DNA of 64,000 nucleotides from Zanthoxylum bungeanum (GCA_019454045.1 SKCR01035577.1:62001-126000), one strand, 5' to 3'. Shown: positions 11,681 through 24,775, numbered from the stretch's first letter. Made by a program: numbers and translations. The notes: a model not told the origin generated them from the letters alone.

Positions 11681-14444
11681 ATCTAGAGGATCTGAGAGCG
11701 TCCCCTCAGTCCTCAACATGTGCACATGCTATCTGTATCCGTCAATTCCAGCTGTATCTGAAGTTACATACTGCGGTGAGTTTTTCCCTCATGCCCCGGA
11801 AATCAGAAAACTTATACTTAATAAAATCTCGAAACTAGAAGAAGCATCTTTTCGTAACACAGTTCTTCAAAAGCTTTTGAAAATATTCATTTAAAATACA
11901 TTGAATTCTTGAAAACTTTCATTTAAAATACTTTGAATTCTTGAAAACATTCATTTAAAATACTTTGAATTCTTGAAAACATTCTCAAGTATATAAATGC
12001 ATATGCATCTCTATGCTTCTTTCTATACTAGCTATGCTTTCTTATGATGTCATACATGTACGTATGCATGCCCATATACTTTTACTAATCAAACATAAAT
12101 CCAATATCATCAAATATGTTCTAACACAACAAGTACCGCATATATATAAACATTAATTTCTCAGTTCATAAATTCATTTACAAATTAACGTAAACACATC
12201 CCAATCTATGTTTATTTAAACATTTATTAAAATACTATCACGCAAAGCACATAATTACCATATACGAACTTACTTACATCCTCCGGCAATATATATATAT
12301 ATACTGTTTAACTTAAATGCATACTTTAATACTCATCTTCCTAAGTGCACCTATATATGTTCATTCTTGTGTGAAGTTCTACACTTACACTCATACATGC
12401 CCAAACGCCTCAACTCACATACTTACCAAATTATACTTATCCCTTTACACTATCGCTCCTAAGCTACGACACCCATTACATATATACTAAGCTACTTATG
12501 TAATCACACACTCATTATGGTTATACTTATTATATAAACTCTCTAGCTATTTCCAGCATTCTTGACTTTTCACATAACCTAGTTGATCCGTAAGGTGTCT
12601 ATGTGTATCTCATTGATAGCTTTAGTCTCATTCCCTATGGTGTAGTTGTTCTACAAACCCCTCATACCCAGGTTTCAAATAATTACGATTATTAGAATAA
12701 CACTATTCATATGCTCCAATTATATATATATATGTACTGATCTATACCTACATATGTTCCTCTTTACTTCTATATGCTTCTGTCTATCTTAAACTCATAT
12801 CTCTATTTATAGTTGCATGCTCTTATCTGTTTCTATGTACAAATTCACTAACTTCTTTCTTCTACGATCAATTCTATATATACCAGTTTCATGCATATAA
12901 TTATATACAACTCTATTATAGTACTGCTTTCGTACAATGATAAATTTTTAAGTATTCGAAGCATGAGTTACTTACCTGACTACGCGAGTGCCCGCGATCC
13001 GGGTCCGATCTGCCAAAACAAATCACATCAACTGTCAGAACCGCTATTTGCGGAACTTCTACCTTGTTTAAAACAACTACGGGTTCTCCCCGAAACACCC
13101 GAGACGACTATGATACTACGATCTAAACTCCATTACTCTAATACATGCTCACTTAATATTCTAAACTAGCTAGATAGGTCAAATTCTCATTTTACGCGTT
13201 TGCGGCGAAACTTGCAGAAAAGTTCCCGCAAACGCTACGGAAGGGTCTCGAACCCTCCGAACTAATCCAAAATTACCCAATTACTCTCGCAATACCATGA
13301 TTACATCATAACTACGTTTACGATCATCTATACTCAATCGCGCGAGAAACGCCATTTTACCGGAATCTCGCTAATTCTACCGGATCGATCATATCTCGTC
13401 CGTTTCACCCCGGATTCTACCACATTTATCGTTTTAACAAATAAAAACATATCCAATTCATATCAAGGCAATTCGCTAAACTACGAAACTACCGGAAACA
13501 TCCGAATATAAATCGATTTACTTTGAAATATGAGATTTTGAACGGAAGGTCGTACCGAAATTCCGAGGCCATATTCAGACTCCCGACGGCCATACGAATG
13601 CGCTGGTGTCGACAGAATTCCGATGGGAGCTACTGTTCAAAATGGGTTTACTGTTCACCGACGCTTTTCTTCTCGTTATCCGGGATTCCGGCCGTTGTTC
13701 GGAAAATCCGTCTCCGCACACTTGTAGTATTCGTCGAGGGCTTCGATTTGGCGGGTGGCACGACTCGTGAAACGGCTCGACGAGTCGGGATCGACACACC
13801 CAAGGACGCGCACATCATCACCAAAATCCGCCGTTCGCCGGAGATTCCTGAGCTGCCGCCGGCCACCCAAGGTGGAGGGGTGGCCGGCGCACCCCCCGAA
13901 CCGTCGCTCCGGCCGGCGACGGCCAGCAGGCCGCCGGCGCGACAAGGGCAGAACGTGGGGGAGAGGGCAGAGGGTGAGGGGAATTTGTGACTTATGCCAA
14001 TTTTTCAATTAAACCAAACTATGAGGCTTTATATACTGCCATGGAAAATATCAATTTGGTCCCTGCGAATTTACAAATCAGCCCTTTATCTGGAACCTTC
14101 TGGAATATCGCAATGTTAGAGCCCTTCTGGTGCGATTCTCGGAAAGTGTCCAACACAAAAGTTGTTCGTCTCGGAAAAACGAGTCCGATGGTCGAAAATT
14201 CAGCTCAATCGGAGTTCGTTTGCTCAGTTCGTGACCAAAATAACAAACTTGATGCGTTTTACGAAAATCGCGTAACTGACTTTTGATCCCCACGCGTTTT
14301 CCAACGCGACGAAAATTCATTAAATAATATTCCAACTCATATAACATCAATTAAACTCTTATTCTTCCTTGTCATCATGCTCCGAGACTAAAAATATTCG
14401 TCCGGGAAACTTCTAGAACAATCCCGAAAATCTGGGATGTTACA

Positions 14445-15055
14445 TTCACCCCTTCTTATAAAAATTTCGTCCTCGAAATTTCTCCATCCCTATAACTGCT
14501 GATCCGAACCTGGTCGAATGTGCGAAAACTATCTTACTCTATACTTTACTGGTGTAACCTCTCTGCCTTATCTGTTAGCTAGTCGTTATCTATAAGCTAA
14601 GACCTTTAACAGCTTATCCGCGGCTTTAAGCTAACTACACTTGTCTAATTCCCAAGTCCGATTATACCAATCTGGTTCTTCTCTTTAGCTATACTATTCT
14701 ATTTCTGATCTCAAGTCCTCTGGCCTCACAAGGGCCCTATACCGATACTATCTCATTCTTACTAATCATCTGATTAAAAGGGTGAAAAAGTACTAACTTG
14801 ATCTAATCTCCTCTCATACATAGATAACTATTCTATACACATCAATCGAGTCACCCATGGACTCAAATCAAACAAACAAAGCACATAATAACAGAATCAA
14901 ATCATCTGAAACAATCATATAAGATACATATAAAGACCTACGTGGTCTTTACCAAACTGAAGACAATCTCTGACAGCTGGATCTCCACAATTGCAGTCAC
15001 CGACTTCTAAACCATGCTACTGACTGACTCTTAAACCATGCTCTGATACCAACTT
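14445..15055 (-). mobile_element. Internal region 2 of LARD-like element (611 bp)
   Basis: Nearly identical to the region at 6898-7507: PBS TGGTATCAGAGC on the minus strand next to LTR 3, PPT AAGAAGGGGTGAA next to LTR 2, and no coding sequence. Its presence between LTR 2 and LTR 3 makes the locus a three-LTR array rather than a single element. Confidence 0.8.
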
Positions 15056-18000
15056 TGTAACATCCCGCCTAGGCCATGATGCTACCGGCAGGAGACAGGA
15101 GGACCCATCTCCATAAGCCTCTATTTCTAACGAAATTTCGGCATGATGTATTCGTAACATCATATAACCTGGCCAGTAGCCAGCATCTGAAATACAACAA
15201 GAGCCCAATCACCTCGGCCTCAGGCCGGAAACACAACATCAAGGCCTCAGGCCTGAACTCAAGAACAAAAATGTAAAACTTGGCCTCCGGCCACAACTCA
15301 AAACTAAAACTAAGCTATTACATTACTTATACAACTGAGATACATATGCAATTACAAAACATGAAGCTGTGACGACCCAACTCGACCCAGGACTTAAAGA
15401 CTTCCTCGACTGCAATTGGGGCGATCCAACATCTACAAAGTCTTCACAGAACAACTGCTACTAACCTGCAAAACTGACAACAGAAAAGGTGTGAGTCGCA
15501 ATGACTCAGTAAGTAACTATGCAAACATTAACAAATTTAAATTAACTTTATAATTCTTATCCGTCTATTCCTGCATTACTTGTTATTAATCTTTTCATCT
15601 GAAAAACACTAAATACATTGTCTTCAATTAATAAAGTCCGTATTAATCCTCATATCAAATACATCAAGTTTTACCTTGCATTCCAACAGGTTAAAAAAAA
15701 TTCATTCAACTTCCGCTGCACTACTCTGTTTCTTTTCTTTACTTTTTTTTTCTGTATAGTCTTACCTAAATCTAGATTTCACATTTATAACAACTTTCTT
15801 CTTTTACTGTCTTGAAATATCATCAAATCGGACTATTAAAATCTTACTTCTTGTTAACTGCCTGATCCACTACTACAAGTCATGACTACAAGTATATTTA
15901 CCATTTCCTTATGAACTAACATCAATTCGATATGCTCTTTTAAGTAAACAAACAACTCACATTCACCATTAATGTATATACCTTAAATGAGATCATGCTA
16001 TTACGCATTAGCATTTTACAAAAATGATACTTCTATATAAACATGCCACACATCAATATCAACCCTACATATCTTTTGATGCAATCATGTCATGCCTTTA
16101 TGAACTGTTACTTATAATGTTTTCTGAAGAACTCACATGCGAGGAATACTAATGCTATAATGCATTCACATCAAATATATGCATCTCAAATAACTCACTA
16201 GAAAGTATGATTTATATGCAGAATTTGTAAATCATTTTGTACTTTAATATACCATGCCTTTTAGAACATAAATCATAATTTCATTTATGCATAACACTGA
16301 GTTGAAAACGTACTCGGAAACTGATTTCTGTATTAAAACTCTGAATTTCTTATAAAACCAATGCTTCTGAAAAACTTTCTTTTCTAAAGTTGAAAACTGA
16401 ACTCGAAAACCGAAATCTGTTTCTAAGGAAAACTGAATCCGTGTTTGAAACTATAATCTGTATTTAAATTGAAACTATATCTCTGAAAACTGTTTTCTAA
16501 AAACTTGATGTTTCAAAACTCCTTTCTGAAAACTGGTGTCTGGGTATCTGTGGAAAAACTGGCGCATGGAGGCGTTACGTCTCGCCGTCCCCCCATACGC
16601 CTATCTGGAGGCAGAAGTGCAAAACCATGACTTTGGGGCGTTACGTATCGCCGTCCCCCAAAGCATGCCACTACTGTCTCATAATCTGGGGGTCTAGGGG
16701 CGTGATATCTCGCCGTCTCCCTAGCCCATCTAGAGGATCTGAGAGCGTCCCCTCAGTCCTCAACATGTGCACATGCTATCTGTATCCGTCAATTCCAGCT
16801 GTATCTGAAGTTACATACTGGGGTGAGTTTTTCCCTCATGCCCCGGAAATCAGAAAACTTATACTTAATAAAATCTCGAAACTAGAAGAAGCATCTTTCC
16901 GTAACATAGTTCTTCAAAAGCTTTTGAAAATATTCATTTAAAATACATTGAATTCTTGAAAACTTTCATTTAAAATACTTTGAATTCTTGAAAACATTCA
17001 TTTAAAATACTTTGAATTCTTGAAAACATTCTCAAGTATATAAATGCATATGCATCTCTATGCTTCTTTCTATACTAGCTATGCTTTCTTATGATGTCAT
17101 ACATGTACGTATGCATGCCCATATACTTTTACTAATCAAACATAAATCCAATATCATCAAATATGTTCTAACACAACAAGTACCGCATATATATAAACAT
17201 TAATTTCTCAGTTCATAATCTATGTTTATTTAAACATTTATTAAAATACTATCACGCAAAGCACATAATTACCATATACGAACTTACTTACATCCTCCGG
17301 CAATATATATATATATACTGTTTATCTTAAATGCATACTTTAATACTCATCTTCCTAAATGCACCTATATATGTTCATTCTTGTGTGAAGTTCTACACTT
17401 ACACTCATACATGCTCAAACGCCTCAACTCACATACTTACCAAATTATACTTATCCCTTTACACTATCGCTCATAAGCTACGACACCCATTACATATATA
17501 CTAAGCTACTTATGTAATCACACACTCATTATGGTTATACTTATTATATAAACTCTCTAGCTATTTCCAGCATTCTTGACTTTTCACATAACCTAGTTGA
17601 TCCGTAAGGTGTCTATGTGTATCTCATTGATAGCTTTAGTCTCATTCCCTAGGGTGTAGTGTTGTTCTACAAACCCCTCATACCCAGGTTTCAAATAATT
17701 ACGATTATTAGAATAACACTATTCATATGCTCCAATTATATATATATGTACTGATCTATACCTACATATGTTCCTCTTTGCTTCTATATGCTTCTGTCTA
17801 TCTTAAACTCATATCTCTACTTATAGTTGCATGCTTTTATCTGTGTCTATGTACAAATTCACTAACTTCTTTCTTCTACGATCAATTCTATATATACCAG
17901 TTTCATGCATATAATTATATACAACTCTATTATAGTACTGCTTTCGTACAATGATAAATTTTTAAGTATTCGAAGCATGATTTACTTACCTGACTACGCG

Positions 18001-19071
18001 AGTGCCCGCGATCCGGGTCCGATCTGCCAAAATAAATCACATCAACTGTCAGAACCGCTATTTGCGGAACTTCTAACTTGTTTAAAACAACTACGGGTTC
18101 TCCCCGAAACACCCGAAATGACTATGATACTATGATCTAAACTCCATTACTCTAATACATGCTCACTTAATATTCTAAACTAGCTAGATAGGTCAAATTC
18201 TCATTTTACGCGTTTCCGGCGAAACTTGCAGAAAAGTTTCCGCAAACGCTACGGAAGGGTCTCGAACCCTCCGAACTAATCCAAAATTACCCAATTACTC
18301 TCGCAATACCATGAACATCATAACTACGTTTACGATCATCTATACTCAATCGCGCGAGAAACGCCGTTTTACCGGAATCTCGCTAATTCTACCGAATTGA
18401 TCATATCTAGTCTGTTTCACCCCGGATTCTACCACATTTATCGTTTTAACAAATAAAAACATATCAAATTCATATCAAGGCAATTCGATAAACTACGAAA
18501 CTACCGGAAACATCCGAATATAAATCGATTTACTTTGAAATATGAGATTTTGAACGGAAGGTCGTACCGAAATTCCGAGGCCATATTCGGACTCCCGACG
18601 GCCATACGAACGCGCTGGTGTCGACAGAATTCCGATTGGAGCTACTCTTCAAAATGGGTTTACTGTTCACCGATGCTTTTCTTCTCGTTTTTCGTGATTC
18701 CGGCCGTTGTTCGGCAAATCCGTCTCCGCACACTTGTAGTATTCGTCGAGGGCTTCGATTTGGCGGGTGGCACGGCTCGTGAAACGGCTCGATGAGCCAG
18801 GATCGACACACCCAAGGATGCGCACATCATCACCAAAATCTGCTGTTCGCCGGAGATTCCTGAGCTGCCGCCGGCCACCACAAGGTGGAGGGGTGGCCGG
18901 CGCACCCCCCGAACCGTCGCTCCGGACGGCGACGGCCAGCAGGCCGCCGGCCCGACAAGGGCAGAACGGGGGGGAGAGGGGAGAGGGTGAGGGGAATTTG
19001 TGACTTATGCCAATTTTGCAATTAAACCAAACTATGAGGCTTTATATACTGCCAGGGAAAATATCAATTTG
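15056..19071 (-). repeat. LTR 3, 5'-truncated on the minus strand
   Basis: Starts with TGTAACATCCC at 15056 and follows the LTR consensus to about 19071 (AAAATATCAATTTG), where it stops inside copia integrase sequence. About 430 bp present at 6480-6897 of LTR 1 are missing. It also lacks about 40 bases near 17215. The truncation and the loss of adjoining integrase codons indicate a deletion across this junction after insertion. Confidence 0.8.
16559..16728. repeat. Three hairpin modules, LTR 3
   Basis: Same units as at 3971-4139, with stems kept. Confidence 0.6.
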
Positions 19072-19452
19072 TGAAATAATTCCATGCTCAAATAAGAATT
19101 CCTCTAAATAGCTATCAAGGTATTCTCCTCCACGATCTGATCGTAGAATTTTGATACTTTTACCTAACTGGTTCTCAACCTCAGCACAATACTCTTTGAA
19201 CTTTTCAAATATATCTGACTTGTGCTGCATCAGGTAAACATACTCATATCTTGAATAATCGTCAATAAAAGTGACGAAATATTCATAACCACCTCGGGCT
19301 TTTACATTCATCGGTCCACAAACGTCTGAATGTATTAGCTCAAGTGTTTCTTTGACTCTTATCCCATTTCCAGTAAAATGTCTCTTAGTCATTTTGCCTT
19401 CTAGACAGGATTTGCAGACAGGTAAAGTACCGAGTCTTAACTGATTTAACAC
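19072..19452 (-). pseudogene. Copia integrase core, interrupted (host element, 5' half)
   Basis: The minus frame encodes the end of the GAG-pre-integrase zinc region (CKSCLEGKMTKRHF) followed by the integrase catalytic core: HSDVCGPM with the first Asp, FVTFIDDYSRY with the second-block Asp residues, and ILRSDRGGEYL, up to HGIISQ. The reading stops at the LTR 3 junction before the last catalytic Glu region is complete. The integrase resumes as the C-terminal tail at 2444 on the far side of the array. About 100 or more residues between the two pieces are absent. The enzyme would join element cDNA to the chromosome; here it is dead. Confidence 0.85.
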
Positions 19453-19990
19453 TATATTCTTAATTAGTATATCTATCCGGTCAAGGATAATGTGACCAAG
19501 TCTAAGATGTCATAAATAGTATCATCTTGAGAAATCTTTTTCCATTTAGTTTTACATATTTCAATCTTAAATATTTCAGTATTATGCAGTGAATCATGCA
19601 TTAACGACCTTAATACATATAGATTATTTTCGGAATTTTCTGTGCATATATTTAATCCATTTCTACTAATAATTACTGACTTATTATTAAATGAAATAGA
19701 AAAATCACATTCCATAAGTTTTGTTACAGAAATCAAATTCCAGCGAAAACCAGAAATATATAACACACCATTCAAATATAAATAACTTTTATTAAATTTT
19801 AAATTTGAAACTCCCACTGCGTTTGCTGAAACAGCATCCATTGTCCCAACTCTAATGGTAAATCTACATTCAAAAAGGTCCTTCCATGAATGAAGAAGCT
19901 CAACAAACATGGTTAGTGACACCAGAATCAACAATCCATATGGATTTATCATCCTCCACTAAAAGAGACTCAATGACAAGTAAATCGTAT
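19453..19990 (-). pseudogene. Copia protease and GAG-pre-integrase remnant
   Basis: The minus frame 19952-19473 reads as the segment after the protease active site, with LYLNGVLYISGFRWNLISV (the conserved xNVLYxPxxxxNLISV block) and SENNLYVLR, as expected between protease and integrase. The frame is broken against both the gag above it and the integrase below it. Confidence 0.7.
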
Positions 19991-20024
19991 TTACCTGTAT
20001 TCTTCTTCTCTTTAAGCTCAGCTA

Positions 20025-20846
20025 GGTATTTTGGACAATTCCTTTTCCAACGCCCTTGTTATTCACAATGGAAACATTTTCTCTTAGCATTGGTACATTT
20101 AGAGCCTTTGTTGTTTTTTCTTCTTCATTGGTTTTGCCTTAGCCTTCCAATTGCCTTTCTTCTTCTTCTTTACAGATTTAGAAGATTCAGCAACATTTGC
20201 CTCAACATTGGACCTACGAGGACCCATCATCATGGACTCGTAATTGGTGAGCTCATTTAGCAGTTCGGTCAACGTAAAAGTCAACTTGTTTATAGAATAG
20301 TTGCTTTTAAAATGTAGGAAACCCTTCAGAAGTGTTTCCATGATCATTATCACCTGGCTTTGCACATTGATACATGCACCATGGGTTTCAGCTATATTTA
20401 GGTGAGACATCATCCTTAATACATGGTCTCAGTCTGATGTACATTCCTTCATCCTAGCGGTCAATATAGAGGCAATAGCCTCATGTTGTGCATGCTCCGA
20501 AGGCTGCCCAAACATGTTTTTGTAAAGATTTCATAATCAATGATGATGTTGCAATAGGCTGATGTTGTGCAGCAAAAACCTCAGACATTGATGCTATTAA
20601 ATAGTTATGGGTTTTCCCATCGGCCTTAATCCAGTTATTATAGGCATTACGTGCAGCTCTGCCAGCATTAAGTGCTAGCTCAGGAGAACATTCCTCCATT
20701 AGGATAAATTTAAGATCTTCGCATAGCAAAATAGCATTCATGTCACTTTTCCATTTAACATAGTTTTCCCCAGTTAATTTTTCTTGTTGTTTGAGAATTG
20801 AGATAATTGCAGATGCCATGGCTGAAAAAAAATAATAAACGTGCAT
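20025..20846 (-). pseudogene. Copia gag remnant (host element)
   Basis: The frame at 20846-20481 begins MASAIISILKQQEKLTGENY, followed by VKWKSDMNAIL, typical of the UBN2-type gag of plant copia elements. A shifted frame at 20413-20099 continues with the gag middle (VIMIMETLLKGFLHFKSNY, then LTELLNELTNYE) and a Lys-rich tail. A damaged zinc knuckle followed by WKRNCPKYLAE lies near 20030-20090. The order gag, protease, integrase on the minus strand establishes Ty1/copia. At least two frameshifts are present. Confidence 0.8.
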
Positions 20847-23666
20847 TCAATATTCATTCATCGCATATTAAAATTGTCAAATATTTAGGCATAAAATTAA
20901 ACATGATGCATAATGAATTAGAAACCTAAAAGAATTATTATGCCACAGTTATCTATCATCCCACAAATAAGTGTCGTCGTAGGGTAGGTCAAGTATTCGC
21001 ATGATAGAGTGTGACATTCTTAATTGATTAATATATATGAAATAACTCTTATTCCTATATCAATCAACTACCGTCATTTTGGTCAAGGAAGCTTTGATTA
21101 ACAACTTAATCATTCATTTGTGAGTGTGACCCATTATTTCGGAACCCTTGGACTTAACTAGTGAAGTACTGCCGTAGGGTAGGTCAAATAACCAGATACA
21201 TCTAGAGTTCCTATCATTTCATAATCCAAACCTGATATTGACCCAAAATGAACACCATCCGTAGGGGACGAGAGCAAAGCCGTCTCGAGGCGCCTTTTAA
21301 ATCTCACGTTTCTAGATAACAATGGAGATCGTGGAATATATTATGGTGAACCCCTCTCCCACTCACTATATAGAAGTGTAAGGTTTCTATCACACTAGTT
21401 TCTAATGTATTAAGATTATGCTCGGCTAAAAACATATATTTATTAATAATAGTAGATTATTAGTGATCTAACCAATTTTAACTCTTAAAATTTTATTCAC
21501 TAATCCCGATTAGTCTCTACTAACCAATTAACTTAATTAAACTAATTTAATAAAGTTGTTTTAGTGATTAACTATTAAATTATTAGTCCACTAATAGGTT
21601 TTAAAATTTAGAATTCAATGAACGGACCAAATATCATTAAACCATTTAATCGATAAAAGCACATTATTTATTCCAAATATACGAGGTATTGTATCCCAAG
21701 TACAGACCATATTACCATTCATTCGGAATCGGCTATGGAATTTACGTCCGGGTTTCCATCCGATATACTAAGGAAAATAATGTACTCATAAGGTCCATTT
21801 GTTTTTAAAAATTGAATTCGCAATTTTTAAACCTTTAAACCAATTAATCTTATTAATTCGTTTGCATGCATCTCATATTCTTATTTAACTTTTAAATTAC
21901 ATAAAATCATATTTTATGACTAGAATATCATGCATATCTACATGTTATGGCATGTGAAAATGCAAGAGTAGACATCATAGGTTATATGACATGTTATTAA
22001 ACACTTTAAAACTACATTTAACTCAGGCATGAGCGTCGCGACATAAAAGAGTGGGTGTCGTGACGCCCACAATTCCAGTAGCTAGAATTATTCCAGCTCT
22101 GGGTCGCTTCACTACGTGGAACACTGTGCGTCACGACGCGATTGATTCCAGTAGCTATGTAACAGCTGCAGATGTGCAGCGTCGCGACGTGCGAAGGTGC
22201 TTGTCGCTACACGCCTCTATTTCCAAAGGCTGAAATTCAAAAAATCATACATGAAATAAATTACGTTGACCGGGCTCTTATTTTTCTATACTAATCTAAT
22301 TAGTACAATAAATCCAAGGCATCCCTTGGTCTTCAAATATTGTTCCATTAAGTGTTGTTGAGTTCTTCGCGGAATTTCTCTGTCATAAGGCCTTCGCGCC
22401 ATCGGCTCCTCTAAGTTACAAAAAGGGTTACATGATGGACTTATTACAAAGGAAATGAACTTACAACACTTGAAAGAATATGACCTTTTAGTCTTACATT
22501 CCCAATATTAAAAAATAAGAGCCGGAAAAATAACGATCAACGCAATACATTCATCACATGAATCAAAATTAAAATTCATCACATGAACATTAAAACCATT
22601 CATCTCATGAATCTAATTGTTCCTACTCATCACAACATGCATTTTAATAATTTATATCTCATATAAATTATTAAAACTAAAAACTTTAAAAAGAGAAGGG
22701 ATATAGCCCGAATTAAATATTACGAATTATTAACTCCGCTTTATTCCACTAAAAACTCGAAGTTGAACTCTCGTTATCGTAGATGGAAAATATAAGTCGA
22801 ACAACTTCGGTGTCCATCGATATAGTCATTATATAATGGATATAGCCCTTCAGGAATATCTCATAAATAGAGCCGGATCATAAGTCCGTTAAACCCCTCT
22901 AAATATTTTGTCTCTTAAGCACAATTGATTCTATAATGAACAATTAATTCATAACAATTATGAATATAAAACTTTCTATTCGTAATAGAAAAGTTGAGCG
23001 CTCAAACTGTTCAAGTCCCGAATCAACTCTTAAAAGAGATATTCTTCTGTTTCTTGTAGGAAGGAGTAAATTTCATATCTATGTAAAACGTTCCCAGCTA
23101 CACACCAAACCATATCCCAAAAATAGGTAGCTATTGGTCGGGAATGCAACACCAACCTCACCATAGTAAATCAAAGGACATAACATGTCATGCATGAGTT
23201 CGTAATACACTCATGATTAAGATCGAATCCATATATGACCATCTATTAGATAAAATAAATTTCTTCGGTAAATGAATATTAACAGAAATTGATATTTATC
23301 TGAGTCCAGTCCTATATGATCTCATCATACAAGGTGTCTCTATTTCCATGTCACTACATGAACGAACCCGGATCACGGTCGTCATACAAGTATAGAATAG
23401 ACCACAGCTATAGATAAACCACAAACAAATTACCATCTTTGTTTGCTCTCTATGGACTATTTAGATTACTAACTTCAGACTTAAATCATCTTGTACATCA
23501 AACATACACTAAGTTTGAAAATACAATAGTAATCAAGGTAAACAAGATAATTGGATAATATGCGATATAAATCAAACAACTTTGATAAATGAATAATGCA
23601 TTTATTATTATTACAATAATCAATTTCGTTTACAATACATGAAGTTATAGGGCATATATCCCAACA
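20847..23666 (-). repeat. 5' LTR and leader of host copia element
   Basis: The minus strand starts TGTTGGGATATATGCC at 23666. The first 640 bases match the truncated LTR at 601-1246. The rest to 20847 has no coding sequence. The boundary between LTR and untranslated leader cannot be set, because the other LTR is truncated and I see no clear PBS. It contains a cluster of GTCGCGAC-type palindromes (22030-22205), a 10-12 base inverted repeat around AATAAGAGCC (22272-22283 against 22508-22520) and two copies of CGTAGGGTAGGTCAA (20975 and 21175). Confidence 0.6.
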
Positions 23667-23667
23667 A

Positions 23668-24775
23668 ACATCGCCTCGTGCGGTAGGAGCCGAGACTAGT
23701 GAGAGAAGACATGAGAGGCCCGAGAATAGAATGACTGAAGATTTCTTTTTGTTAGACGATGACATGGCCGAGTACGCCCCGAGAAAAAAGGCCAAATCCT
23801 AAACTGAGGCCGAGCTCCAGAAACTTAAAGAACAAATGGATACAGTGACTCAAAAAAATGAAAATTAAACATGAAGACCTCATTGATTATGGTGCGCTGG
23901 CCTTTGAAGAACAACTCTTAGCTGAGTTCAAAGTGTCTGATATGACAAAGTTCAATGGGAACGGGGACCCGAAAATACATCTCTGTAAATATATGTCACT
24001 GATGAGTGCTACTGGCCTGTCCAAGTGCCAAGTTTTGACAATGTTTGGCATGTCGCTAGAAGGAACACCTGTGGTATGGTACCAAAACCTAGAAACAACC
24101 ATCAAAGATGACTGAAATACACTGACAGAGGCTTTCCTTAACCAATATGCCATAGACTTGGAACTGGATCTATCACTTCGCGATTTGGAGAATACAGGGC
24201 AAAACCTAACTATAGTTTCAAAGAATACCTGGATGGATCGCTGGAGAAACCAACTATTAAAGATGCAAATACAGCACTCGAAGAAGGAACAAATGAAAAT
24301 GATAATCAAGGGCACCAACCCCTCAATCTATAACAAGTTGATGATGATGACCTCCATGATTTTAGACTTTTAGTAGTTGAAAGAGACTGTCATAGACATA
24401 GAGGAAGAAGAAGTAGAGCATAAAAAGCTCTTCGACTGAGGGCAACATAAGAAGAATAATGGAGAGGGCTCAGAAACGATAGAAGTTAACACTATCTAAA
24501 AGCGATGTTTTTCCAACTTAGGAAGGCCAATGTCCAAAGTTTTAGCTAAGCTTGAGAAACAAGGCCTACTGAAGCCGTTAGAGCCTATACCATTACCAAA
24601 CCCAATCCCCAACACATGGACCTGAACCAATACTGCCACTTCTACCGAGCGAAGGGCCATGACACCGACAATTGCCTTTGCCTTAGGCATGAAATCCAAA
24701 ATCTGATCGACGCTATCAGAATACTCGATCCAAACCAAGCCTCAACTATGCAGTTTTCGGGCTCCAAATTATCAA
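23668..24775 (+). pseudogene. Ty3/gypsy (Tat/Ogre-like) gag remnant
   Basis: The plus strand holds broken pieces of a gypsy-type gag in order: an acidic/charged N-terminal part (23690-23850), the capsid core (23858-24115, with KFNGNGDPKIHLCKY, then GTPVVWYQNL, the retrotrans_gag pattern), a further capsid piece (24158-24373), and a zinc-knuckle-like segment near 24620-24720 (YCHFYRAKGHDTDNC, then the block LRHEIQNLID). Stops separate the pieces. No protease, RT, RNase H or integrase follows, so the element is gag-only as preserved. The YCxFHxxxGHDTxxC pattern is characteristic of Tat/Ogre-type gag proteins. Confidence 0.75.

Larger units (their letters stand above)
7508..14444 (-). repeat. 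LTR 2 (6937 bp) with 2.48-kb internal tandem duplication
   Basis: It has the same TGTAACATCCC and GGGATGTTACA ends as LTR 1 but is longer by 2484 bp. From 7508 to about 11485 it follows the normal LTR. At about 11486-11496, after a short unmatched stretch, it jumps back to the motif TATCTGTGG that lies at 9012 and repeats the LTR from there to its end. Copy A is thus about 9012-11485 and copy B about 11496-13970, followed by the normal LTR end. Variant bases show that the 3' part of copy A and the 5' part of copy B resemble LTR 3, whereas the 3' part of copy B resembles LTR 1. Confidence 0.85.

Noticed and set aside
11205..11894. 229-codon open frame on the plus strand
   Set aside because: It is a chimera created by the duplication junction at about 11490, joining a GC-rich LTR frame to the hairpin-region frame. 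It is not a gene.
22051..22233. 60-codon plus-strand frame over the GTCGCGAC cluster
   Set aside because: Lies in the LTR/leader of a minus-strand copia element and has no homology signal.
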